From: Rhodanobacter sp. PCA2
GTDB lineage: Bacteria > Pseudomonadota > Gammaproteobacteria > Xanthomonadales > Rhodanobacteraceae
DNA length: 64,000 bases
NCBI RefSeq assembly: GCF_013620825.1
Contig: NZ_NJIC01000016.1
Location: 36,244-100,243, forward strand
Direction of reading: 5' to 3'
The position numbers were made by a program, and so were the translations under genes. The notes beneath the pieces are model-generated. The model was given only the letters and a program-made list of their open reading frames with translations, did no database searches and had not been told where the DNA came from. Positions 1 to 7,346 of the stretch are shown here, in pieces (within the stretch, counting starts at the first letter, position 1; the number at the start of each line of letters is the position of its first letter).

Positions 1-2
1 CG

Positions 3-575
3 CCCACCTCCGACTACATCGCGCCGTTCAAGGCCGACCTGTTCCTGTCCGCCAACGCCGAGGACGTGGCGCGCGCGCTCAAGGCCGGCGTGGCCGCGGC
101 CACCATCCTGCCCAGCGTGGCGCCGCCGCGGATGAGCGAGCAGTTGCGCATCGCCTTCGACGGCGACGCGGTGATCTTCGGCGACGAAGGCGAGCGCGTG
201 TCGCGCGAGGAAGGACTGGAAGCGTTCCACCGCAACGAGACCGAACATGCGGACGAACCGCTGTCGGTCGGCCCGTTCCGCGGCTTCCTCACCGCGTTGC
301 ATCGGCTGCAGGCGGCGTTCCCCGCCGAGAACTCGCCGATCCGCACCGCCCTGGTCACCGCGCGTTCCGCGCCGGCGCACAAGCGAGTTATCCTCACCCT
401 GCGCCGCTGGGGCGTGCGTATCGACGAGGCGCTGTTCCTCGGCGGCCGCGACAAGGGCCCCTTCCTCGATGCCTTCGGCGCCGACATTTTCTTCGACGAC
501 TCGCCGGCCAACGTGGAGTCCGCGCGCAGGCACGTCGCCACGGGGCACGTGCCGCACGGCGTGAGCAACCGCTGA
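3..575 (+). CDS. 5'-nucleotidase (PF06189 type), 5'-truncated by window edge
   Basis: The reading frame is already open at the first full codon and runs 190 residues to a TGA, so the start lies upstream of the window. The visible part reads LRIAFDGDAVIF (a haloacid-dehalogenase-like DGD core), then a TALVTARSAPAHKR segment, GVRIDEALFLGG and IFFDDSPANVE, the order expected for the C-terminal half of cytosolic 5'-nucleotidases of the PF06189 family, which dephosphorylate nucleoside monophosphates. No signal peptide can be judged because the N-terminus is missing. It ends one base before the convergent aldo/keto reductase. Family assignment is by motif recognition; substrate preference cannot be told. 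Confidence 0.85.
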   Translation, partial: PTSDYIAPFKADLFLSANAEDVARALKAGVAAATILPSVAPPRMSEQLRIAFDGDAVIFGDEGERVSREEGLEAFHRNETEHADEPLSVGPFRGFLTALHRLQAAFPAENSPIRTALVTARSAPAHKRVILTLRRWGVRIDEALFLGGRDKGPFLDAFGADIFFDDSPANVESARRHVATGHVPHGVSNR

Positions 576-576
576 C

Positions 577-1470
577 TCAGGGCACCGGGTGGCCCTTGCC
601 GGCCGTCCAGATCGCGTACCAGTCCTCCGCGTCCAGCCGCAGGTCCAGCGCGGCGACCGCTTCGCGCAGGCCGTCGATGCGGCCGGTGCCGGTGATCGGA
701 TGCGGCCGCGACGGGTGGCGCAGGATCCAGGCGTAGGCCAGCGTGGCGATGGTTGTGCCCAGGCGTGCGGCGATCGTCGCCATTTCGCTGCGCACGCGCA
801 GCGCCTGCGGGTCGTCGCCGCAGAACAGGCGGCCGCCGCCCAGCGGCGACCAGATCATCGGGCGCAGGCCCAGTTGCTGGGCCTGGTCCAGCGTGCCGTC
901 GTCCAGCGCGTCCAGGTGCAGCGGCGACAGCTCGACCTGGTTCGTGGCGAGGGGATGGTGCCGGTGCAGCAGGGCGAACTGGCTGGCGGTGTGGTTGGAT
1001 ACGCCCCAGTGCGCCACCTTGCCTTCGCCGGTGAGCGCGGCGAAGGTGTCCGCCAGCGCGGCGGCGTCCATCAGGTAGTCGGGGCGGTGGATCAGCACCA
1101 GGTCCAGCTGTTCGGTGTGCAGCTTGCGCAGCGACTGCTCCACCTGGCCGCGCACGTAGGCGGCCGAGGTGTCGTAGTGGTTCAGCCGGTACGGCCGCTG
1201 CGCCGAGCGCAGGCGGATGCCGCACTTGGTCACCAGCTGCATGCGCCCGCGCAGGGCAGGCGCGGCCCGCAGCGCTTCGCCGAACAGGGCTTCGGCGCGG
1301 TAATCGCCGTAGATGTCCGCATGGTCGAAGGTGTGTATGCCCAGTGCCAGCGCCTCCTCGATCCAGCGCACGCGCTGCGCCACGTCGAGGTTCCAGTCCG
1401 CGATCCGCCACAGGCCGGCGACGATGGGAGAGAGAGCGAGATTGGGATGCTGCGCGGTCTGGGCGGTCAT
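577..1470 (-). CDS. aldo/keto reductase, YdhF-like
   Basis: A 297-residue NADPH-dependent oxidoreductase of the aldo/keto reductase superfamily. The catalytic tetrad is visible: Asp49 and Tyr54 in FDHADIYGDY, Lys82 in VTKCG, and the His in DLVLIHRPDYLMD. GVSNHTASQF and the C-terminal ITGTGRIDGLREAV (phosphate-binding end) follow in the usual order. The pattern (WNLDVAQRVRWIEEALALG) is like E. coli YdhF. I chose the ATG at 1470; an upstream TTG at 1488 would add six residues. The physiological carbonyl substrate is unknown. It shares orientation with the transporter gene upstream (start 2392), 46 bp away, so the two may be co-transcribed. Confidence 0.9.
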   Translation of the reverse strand: MTAQTAQHPNLALSPIVAGLWRIADWNLDVAQRVRWIEEALALGIHTFDHADIYGDYRAEALFGEALRAAPALRGRMQLVTKCGIRLRSAQRPYRLNHYDTSAAYVRGQVEQSLRKLHTEQLDLVLIHRPDYLMDAAALADTFAALTGEGKVAHWGVSNHTASQFALLHRHHPLATNQVELSPLHLDALDDGTLDQAQQLGLRPMIWSPLGGGRLFCGDDPQALRVRSEMATIAARLGTTIATLAYAWILRHPSRPHPITGTGRIDGLREAVAALDLRLDAEDWYAIWTAGKGHPVP

Positions 1471-1516
1471 GTCGGGGTGGGTTCGCAAGGCATGGGCTGG
1501 TGGGCGTGGGACGGCA

Positions 1517-2392
1517 TCAGACCATCCTGGTGCGCTTCCACCACGAAGTCTTTTTCTCCTCGCGCACCAGGGTGAAGAGTCCCGCGCCCAGGATCATCGC
1601 GATGCCGATCAGCATCGGCCAGTCGAGATGGTCGCCGAAGAACCAGTAGCCGAACGCGATGGCCCACAGCATCTGGCTGTACTGGGTGGGAGCGACACGG
1701 TTGGCGGGCGCGAGCAGGGTGGCGTGCATCAGCAGCACGCCGGCGAACGCGGCGAGCAGGCCGTAGCCGGCAAGCAGCAGCGACTGGTGCAGATCGGGCC
1801 AGACGAAGTGCGGCAGCATCAGCAGGCCGCCGGCGACCAGCGGGCCGACGGCGCCGGCGCCGTACAGGCTCACGCGTTTTTCTGCGCTGCCGGCCATGCG
1901 CAGCGCCACCACCGACAGCGCGGCGGCGATGCCGCACACGATCGCCGCCACATGCCCCAGTCCCAGCTCCCGGAAGCCGGGGCGCAGCACCACCAGCACG
2001 CCGGCGAAACCCGCGAATACCGCCATCCAGCGGCGCCAGCCCACATGCTCCTTCAGCAGCAGCACGGACAGGATGGTCACGAAGATCGGCATCAGGAAGA
2101 TCATCGAGAACACCTCGGCCATCGGCAGCAGGGTGAACGCCGTGACCGAGCAGATGTTGCCCAGCGCGCCGGCCAGCGCGCGCACCCACCACAGTTTCGG
2201 CCGCCGGGCGACGAACACGTCGCGCCAGCCGTCGCCCTTGTCCATCACGAAGGGCAGGGCGGCGAGGCCCAGCAGGCCGCCGAAGAAGACCGACTCGTAG
2301 GGCGGCACGCTGCCATGCAGGGCTTTCACGAAAGCATCGCTGATGGCGTAGGCAGCGAAGCAGGCGAAGCCCAGCAGCACACCCTTGAGCAT
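1517..2392 (-). CDS. EamA/DMT-family transporter
   Basis: A 291-residue integral membrane protein with about ten hydrophobic helices and the two-repeat EamA architecture: MLKGVLLGFACFAAYAISDA at the N-terminus, and the second half ending in AFGYWFFGDHLDWPMLIGIA and a basic tail (REEKKTSWWKRTRM). Proteins of this type are inner-membrane drug/metabolite exporters. The open frame extends far upstream, but the ATG at 2392 gives a first residue directly before the first helix, with the usual family length. It lies upstream of the aldo/keto reductase on the same strand and is divergent from gcdH. No substrate can be assigned. Confidence 0.88.
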   Translation of the reverse strand: MLKGVLLGFACFAAYAISDAFVKALHGSVPPYESVFFGGLLGLAALPFVMDKGDGWRDVFVARRPKLWWVRALAGALGNICSVTAFTLLPMAEVFSMIFLMPIFVTILSVLLLKEHVGWRRWMAVFAGFAGVLVVLRPGFRELGLGHVAAIVCGIAAALSVVALRMAGSAEKRVSLYGAGAVGPLVAGGLLMLPHFVWPDLHQSLLLAGYGLLAAFAGVLLMHATLLAPANRVAPTQYSQMLWAIAFGYWFFGDHLDWPMLIGIAMILGAGLFTLVREEKKTSWWKRTRMV

Positions 2393-2515
2393 GAGGTTTC
2401 CGGGGCGGGGACGAAGCGCGCATGATCGCACGCCGCGCCGCTGCTGCACCCGGCCATGACCGCGGCGGCGCCGCCCGCTAGAATCGTCGTTTTCCTGCCC
2501 GCCGCTGGAGCGCAC

Positions 2516-3688
2516 ATGGCCGCCGCCCGCCTGAACCCGCTGGACCTGTACGACGTCCGCTCGCTGCTCACCGACGAGGAACGCATGGTGCAGGACACCG
2601 TCGGCCGCTTCGTCGACGAGAAGGTGTTGCCGATCATCGGCGACTGCTTCGACCAGGCGCGTTTCCCCGTCGAACTGATTCCCGAAATCGCCGGCCTGGG
2701 CGTGCTCGGCGCCACCATTCCCGAGAAGTACGGCTGCGCCGGCATGAGCGGCGTGAGCTACGGCCTGATCTGCCAGGAACTGGAGCGCGGCGATTCGGGC
2801 CTGCGCAGCTTCGCCTCGGTGCAGAGTTCGCTGGTGATGTATCCGATCTACGCCTACGGCAGCGAGGAGCAGAAGCTGGAATACCTGCCGAAGATGGCGG
2901 CGGGCGAGGTCATCGGCTGCTTCGGCCTCACCGAGCCGCATGGCGGTTCCGACCCGGCCAACATGAAGACCCACGCGAAGAAGGACGGCAGCGACTGGAT
3001 CATCAACGGCGCCAAGATGTGGATCACCAACGGCAACCTCGCACAGGTCGCCGTGGTGTGGGCGCAGACCGAGGACGGCATCCAGGGCTTCATCGTGCCG
3101 ACGAATGCGCCCGGCTTCACCGCCCAGCAGATCCACAAGAAGATGAGCCTGCGCGCCTCGGTCACCAGCGCGCTGTTCTTCGACAACGTGCGTGTGCCCG
3201 ACGCCAACCGCTTGCCCAACGTGAAGGGCCTGAAGGGCCCGCTGGGCTGCCTCACCCAGGCCCGCTACGGCATCACCTGGGGCCCGATCGGCGCCGCGCA
3301 GGCCTGCCTCAAGGAAGTGCTGGAGTACACCGCCGAACGCATCCTGTTCGGTCGCCCGCTGGCCTCGAACCAGGCGGTCCAGTTGAAGATGGCCGACATG
3401 GCCCGCCGCATCACCACCGCGCAACTGCTCTCGTTGCAGCTCGGTCGCTTGAAGGATGCCGGCGCCATGCAGCCCACCCAGGTGTCGCTGGCGAAGTGGA
3501 ACAACTGCCGCATGGCCATCGACATCGCGCGCCAGTGCCGCGACATCCTCGGCGGCGCCGGCATCACCACCGAGCACGGCGCGATCCGCCACGCATTGAA
3601 CCTGGAATCGGTCATCACCTACGAAGGCACCGAAACCGTGCACGAGCTGGTGGTGGGACGCGAGCTGACGGGCATCAACGCGTTCTGA
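2516..3688 (+). CDS. gcdH: glutaryl-CoA dehydrogenase
   Basis: A 390-residue acyl-CoA dehydrogenase that oxidatively decarboxylates glutaryl-CoA to crotonyl-CoA in lysine, hydroxylysine and tryptophan breakdown, using FAD and passing electrons to ETF. Key features: RGDSGLRSFASVQSSLV (the Arg that binds the glutaryl carboxylate in the human enzyme lies in the matching SGYRS), FGLTEPHGGSDP, KMWITNG, and ITYEGTETVHELVVGREL with the catalytic base Glu at about residue 370. These make glutaryl-CoA dehydrogenase more likely than a generic acyl-CoA dehydrogenase. The ATG at 2516 is preceded by GGAG ten bases upstream; an upstream in-frame start at 2456 would add 20 low-complexity residues and was rejected. 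Confidence 0.93.
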   Translation: MAAARLNPLDLYDVRSLLTDEERMVQDTVGRFVDEKVLPIIGDCFDQARFPVELIPEIAGLGVLGATIPEKYGCAGMSGVSYGLICQELERGDSGLRSFASVQSSLVMYPIYAYGSEEQKLEYLPKMAAGEVIGCFGLTEPHGGSDPANMKTHAKKDGSDWIINGAKMWITNGNLAQVAVVWAQTEDGIQGFIVPTNAPGFTAQQIHKKMSLRASVTSALFFDNVRVPDANRLPNVKGLKGPLGCLTQARYGITWGPIGAAQACLKEVLEYTAERILFGRPLASNQAVQLKMADMARRITTAQLLSLQLGRLKDAGAMQPTQVSLAKWNNCRMAIDIARQCRDILGGAGITTEHGAIRHALNLESVITYEGTETVHELVVGRELTGINAF

Positions 3689-3698
3689 TTTTTCTGAT

Positions 3699-3780
3699 CG
3701 TCATCCCGGCGCAGGCCGGGATCCAGCGCCTTTCAAGCCAACGCCCGAGGCACTGGATTCCGGCTTGCGCCGGAATGACG
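3699..3780. repeat. REP/BIME-like inverted repeat
   Basis: An 82-bp imperfect palindrome after gcdH. Outer arms are CGTCATCCCGGC and GCCGGAATGACG. Each outer arm forms its own small hairpin (CCCGGCgcaGGCCGGG; CCGGCttgCGCCGG), and inner segments GATCCAG and CACTGGATT pair across the centre. The same architecture recurs at 48701-48789, and a half copy at 13650-13672. Such elements are common dispersed repeats in Xanthomonadales and often stabilise or terminate transcripts; the role here is inference. Confidence 0.85.
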
Positions 3781-3879
3781 GCGAGGGTGGACCGGCACCG
3801 GGGTCGGCATGTTCCGCATAGGGTTGCAAGACATCCGCATCGAAACCGAACGCGTGCTCATGCACGCCTGTTTCTACGC

Positions 3880-4383
3880 ATGAGCCACATCCCGCCCGCG
3901 TTGTTCGTCGCGCTCACCGAGCTGGTGCCCGAGCTGCACGTGCACTGCGTCGAGCCGTGGTGCCTGGTCGGCAGCGCGGCGGCCCGCCTGCTCGGCGCCG
4001 AGGTGGACGTGGCCGACGTCGACGTGCTGGTTTCCCGCGCCGATGCCGATGCGCTGGCGGCGCTGTGGGCCGACCGCCGCGACGCCGCGCATGCGCCGGC
4101 CGACGACGACCGCTTCCGCTCGCGCTTCGCCCGTTACCGCTTCCCGGGCCTGCCGGTGGAGGTGATGGGCGGGCTGGAACTCGACCGCGGTGAAGGCTGG
4201 CAGCCGGTGTCGCCGGGCCGGCTGGTGCTGGTCGGCGTGCAGGGGCTGGCCGTGCCGGTGCCGTCGCTGGACGACCAGATCCGCATCCTCGATGCCTTCG
4301 GCCGCGACAAGGATCGCGCCCGCGCCAACAGCCTGCGCCGCTTGCGCCAGCCCTCCGTGCTGTCCATCGTTTCCTCTTCCTGA
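3880..4383 (+). CDS. nucleotidyltransferase-fold protein
   Basis: A 167-residue soluble protein. LVGSAAARLLG followed by DVADVDVLVSRADADAL resembles the minimal nucleotidyltransferase core (Gly-Ser then an Asp-x-Asp metal-binding pair). SLDDQIRILDAFGRDKDRARANSLRRL at the end is the pattern seen in stand-alone nucleotidyltransferase-like proteins that handle a substrate of unknown identity. The start ATG at 3880 is the first one that preserves this core; the frame upstream of it is the shadow of gcdH and a repeat. It lies 34 bp before the E1 dehydrogenase gene and may be co-transcribed. Function unknown; the fold call is by motif only. Confidence 0.7.
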   Translation: MSHIPPALFVALTELVPELHVHCVEPWCLVGSAAARLLGAEVDVADVDVLVSRADADALAALWADRRDAAHAPADDDRFRSRFARYRFPGLPVEVMGGLELDRGEGWQPVSPGRLVLVGVQGLAVPVPSLDDQIRILDAFGRDKDRARANSLRRLRQPSVLSIVSSS

Positions 4384-4417
4384 CGGCCACGCGGCCGAGC
4401 CACCACACGACATCGCC

Positions 4418-6685
4418 ATGACCACCACACCCGCTCCCATCGCCGCCCGCCACAAGGGCTTCAACCGCGCCGAGATCGTCGACCAGAACTTCACCGAGTT
4501 CGTCGCCGGATGGCGGGGCGACGTGCGCGCGGCGCCGCGCGACGACGCGCCGGTGCTGCCGGGCAGCGCGCTGGATGCGCGCGGCTTCCGCGAGCTGCTG
4601 GAATCGCAGCTGATCTCGCGCCACCTCGACCTGATGGCGCGCGTGCTGCGCGTGCAGAACAAGGTGTTCTACACCATCGGTTCGAGCGGGCACGAAGGCA
4701 ACGCGATGGTGGCGCGGCTGACCCGCCACACCGATCCGGCCTTCCTGCACTACCGCAGCGGCGGCTTCATGGCCGAGCGCTTCCGCAAGCTGCCGGGCAT
4801 GGACCCGGTGATGGATTCGGCGCTGTCCTTCGCCGCCAGCGCGGAAGACCCCGCCTCCGGCGGGCGTCACAAGGTGTGGGGCAGCAAGCCGCTCTGGGTG
4901 CTGCCGCAGACTTCGACCATCGCCTCGCACCTGCCCAAGGCGCTGGGCACGGCCGTCGCCATCGACCATGCACGGCGCATCGGCCACGTGCTGCCGGTGC
5001 CGGAGGATTCCATCGCGATCTGCTCGTTCGGCGACGCCTCCAGCAACCACGCCACCGCGCAGACCGCGTTCAACGCGGCGGCGTGGACGGCCTACCAGAA
5101 GCTGCCCGCGCCGGTGCTCTTCGTGTGCGAGGACAACGGCATCGGCATCTCGGTGAAGACGCCCACCGGCTGGGTGGCCAGCAACTTCCAGTCGCGCTCC
5201 AACCTCGATTATTTCTACGCCGACGGCCTCGACCTCGCCGACGGCTACGCCCAGGTGCAGCGCGCGGTGGAGCATTGCCGCGGCACGCGCCGGCCCACCT
5301 TCCTGCACCTGCGCACCACCCGCATCATGGGCCACGCGGGCACCGACTTCGAGATCGAGTGGCGCAGCATCGAGGAACTGGTGGCGGTGGAAGCAAGCGA
5401 TCCGCTGCTGCGTTCGGCGGCGATCGCGCTGGAGTCGGGACTGTACACGAAGGATGCGCTGCTGGAACTCAACGAATCCGTGCGCAGGCGCTGCTTCGCC
5501 GCCGCAGAGGAGGCCGATCGCCGGCCCAAGCTGGAGCGCCTGGACGAGGTGATGAAACCGCTGGCGCCCTACACGCCGGCGGTGGTGAAGGCCGAAGCCG
5601 AACGCGCTGATTATGCCGATGCGCGCCTCAAGGCCTTCGGCGGCGCCGACAAGCTGCCGGAAAACCAGCCGCCGCGGCATCTCGCGATCCAGATCGGCCA
5701 GGCCCTGCACGACGTCATGGCCAAGTACCCGGAGTCGCTGCTGTTCGGCGAGGACGTGGCGCAGAAGGGCGGCGTGTACACGGTCACCAAGGGCCTGCAC
5801 AAGGCGTTCCGGAACACGCGCGTGTTCAACACCCTGCTGGACGAGACGATCATCCTCGGCCTCGCCCAGGGCTACGCCAACATGGGCATGCTACCGATAC
5901 CGGAGATCCAGTACCTCGCCTATTTCCACAACGCGGGCGACCAGATCCGCGGCGAGGCGGCCAGCCTGCAGTTCTTCTCCAACGACCAGTACCGCAACCC
6001 GCTGGTGATGCGCGTGGCTTCGCTCGGCTACCAGCGTGGCTTCGGCGGCCACTTCCACAACGACAACTCGATAGCCGCGCTGCGCGACATCCCGGGCCTC
6101 GTGGTGGGCTGTCCTTCGCGCGGCGACGACGCGGCGACCATGCTGCGCACGCTCACCGCGCTGGCGAAGGTGGACGGCCGCGTGTGCGCCTTCCTCGAAC
6201 CCATCGCGCTGTACATGACCAAGGATCTCCACGAAGCCGGCGACGGCCAGTGGCAGTTCGCCTATCCCGCACCGGGCGAGGCGATGCCGCTGGGCGAGGG
6301 CCGCGTCTACGACGGGCAGGCGAACGACCTGGTGGTGTTCACCTTCGGCAACGGTGTGCCGATGGCGCTGCGCGCCGCGCGCAGCATCGAGGCCGAGCTG
6401 AAGTGGAAGGTGCGCGTGGTCGACCTGCGCTGGCTCGCGCCGCTCAACGACGCCTTCATCGCGGCGCAGGCGAAGAGCGCGAAGCGCATCCTGGTGCTCG
6501 ACGAGGGCCGCAAGAGCGCCGGCGTGGGCGAGGGCGTGATCACCGCCATCGTGGAAGCGGGCCTGGGTGCCACGCCGCTGGAACGCGTGGTGGGCGCGGA
6601 CACCTTCACCCCGCTGGCGGGCGCGGCCTTCCTGGTGCTGCCGGGCGTGGCGGACGTGGTGGCGGCGGCGCGCAAGCTCGCCTGA
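4418..6685 (+). CDS. fused E1 alpha/beta 2-oxoacid dehydrogenase (thiamine-diphosphate dependent)
   Basis: A 755-residue single chain holding both halves of a heterotetrameric 2-oxoacid dehydrogenase E1. Residues about 60-400 are the alpha part: GSSGHEGNA, HYRSGGFMAERF, and the thiamine-diphosphate motif starting at Gly205 (CSFGDASSNH, then CEDNGIGIS). Residues about 415-755 are the beta part: LLFGEDVAQKGGVYTVTKGL, NTLLDETIILGLAQGYANMG (conserved Glu for cofactor activation), HFHNDNS and LDEGRKSAGVGEGV. Such enzymes decarboxylate branched-chain or related 2-oxoacids and acylate a lipoyl E2; no E2 or E3 gene is adjacent, so the partner must be encoded elsewhere. The GDG of the canonical cofactor motif is GDA here. 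Substrate specificity cannot be told from sequence alone. Confidence 0.88.
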   Translation: MTTTPAPIAARHKGFNRAEIVDQNFTEFVAGWRGDVRAAPRDDAPVLPGSALDARGFRELLESQLISRHLDLMARVLRVQNKVFYTIGSSGHEGNAMVARLTRHTDPAFLHYRSGGFMAERFRKLPGMDPVMDSALSFAASAEDPASGGRHKVWGSKPLWVLPQTSTIASHLPKALGTAVAIDHARRIGHVLPVPEDSIAICSFGDASSNHATAQTAFNAAAWTAYQKLPAPVLFVCEDNGIGISVKTPTGWVASNFQSRSNLDYFYADGLDLADGYAQVQRAVEHCRGTRRPTFLHLRTTRIMGHAGTDFEIEWRSIEELVAVEASDPLLRSAAIALESGLYTKDALLELNESVRRRCFAAAEEADRRPKLERLDEVMKPLAPYTPAVVKAEAERADYADARLKAFGGADKLPENQPPRHLAIQIGQALHDVMAKYPESLLFGEDVAQKGGVYTVTKGLHKAFRNTRVFNTLLDETIILGLAQGYANMGMLPIPEIQYLAYFHNAGDQIRGEAASLQFFSNDQYRNPLVMRVASLGYQRGFGGHFHNDNSIAALRDIPGLVVGCPSRGDDAATMLRTLTALAKVDGRVCAFLEPIALYMTKDLHEAGDGQWQFAYPAPGEAMPLGEGRVYDGQANDLVVFTFGNGVPMALRAARSIEAELKWKVRVVDLRWLAPLNDAFIAAQAKSAKRILVLDEGRKSAGVGEGVITAIVEAGLGATPLERVVGADTFTPLAGAAFLVLPGVADVVAAARKLA

Positions 6686-6688
6686 CGC

Positions 6689-7231
6689 TCAGCCGGCAAA
6701 ACCGCCTGCATCGAGAAACGCCTGCTCCCCGGCCGTGGTCTCGCGGCCGAGCGCGGCGTTGCGGTGCGGAAAGCGGCCGAAGCGGACGATCACGTCGCGA
6801 TGGATGTCTGCGTAGCGCGCGTAGTCGTCCAGCCCTTCGCACAGCGCCACGGAGCGGTCCTGGTCGGCCAGCGCCTCGCTGTGTTCGAACGGCAGGTAGA
6901 AGAACACGCGCAGCGCCGGTTCCACCGCGCGGTCGTGGCCGCGCGCCACCGCCTGCCGCGCCAGAGACAGCGCCAGCGGGTCGGTGGCGAACATGTGCGC
7001 CGTGCCGCGGAACACGTTTCGCGGGAACTGGTCGAGCAGGATCAGCAGCGCCAGCGCGCTCTCGGCCTCGTCCAGCCAGTGGTCGAGTTCGCGCCGCGCG
7101 GCGGCCATGTGGGCTTCGCCGAAGCGCGCGGCGAATTCGCGGTCGAAGGCCGCGTCCCTGGCGAACCATTTGTCCGGGCCGGCCTCGCGCCAGAAGCGCG
7201 CGACATCCTGCGGTTGGTGACTGGCGGTCAT
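6689..7231 (-). CDS. DUF924 family protein
   Basis: A 180-residue soluble protein of the DUF924 family (PF06041), an all-helical, TPR-like fold of unknown function. Diagnostic segments are VARFWREAGPDKWFARDAAF near the N-terminus, LALLILLDQFPRNVFRGTAHMFATDPLA in the middle, FYLPFEHSEALADQDRSVAL, and the C-terminal RFGRFPHRNAALGRETTA. The ATG at 7231 has a strong GAGGAG ribosome site seven bases upstream, which decides the start over an in-frame ATG at 7261. It is convergent with the E1 gene (3-bp gap) and divergent from the M61 peptidase. Confidence 0.9.
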   Translation of the reverse strand: MTASHQPQDVARFWREAGPDKWFARDAAFDREFAARFGEAHMAAARRELDHWLDEAESALALLILLDQFPRNVFRGTAHMFATDPLALSLARQAVARGHDRAVEPALRVFFYLPFEHSEALADQDRSVALCEGLDDYARYADIHRDVIVRFGRFPHRNAALGRETTAGEQAFLDAGGFAG

Positions 7232-7346
7232 GGCGATCTCCTCGGCGATGGCGATGCCCATCGTCGCACAGTGCCAGTCGTCACCCTCGCGCGGGCCGGC
7301 GCTGGTGCTAAGTTGGGGAAATCCCGAGCCGCCTGCAGGTGCCGCC

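Noticed and set aside
3809..3883. 24-codon ORF (MFRIGLQDIRIETERV...) overlapping the nucleotidyltransferase-like start by ATGA
   Set aside because: The overlap is suggestive of a leader peptide, but there is no good ribosome site and no comparison to support it.
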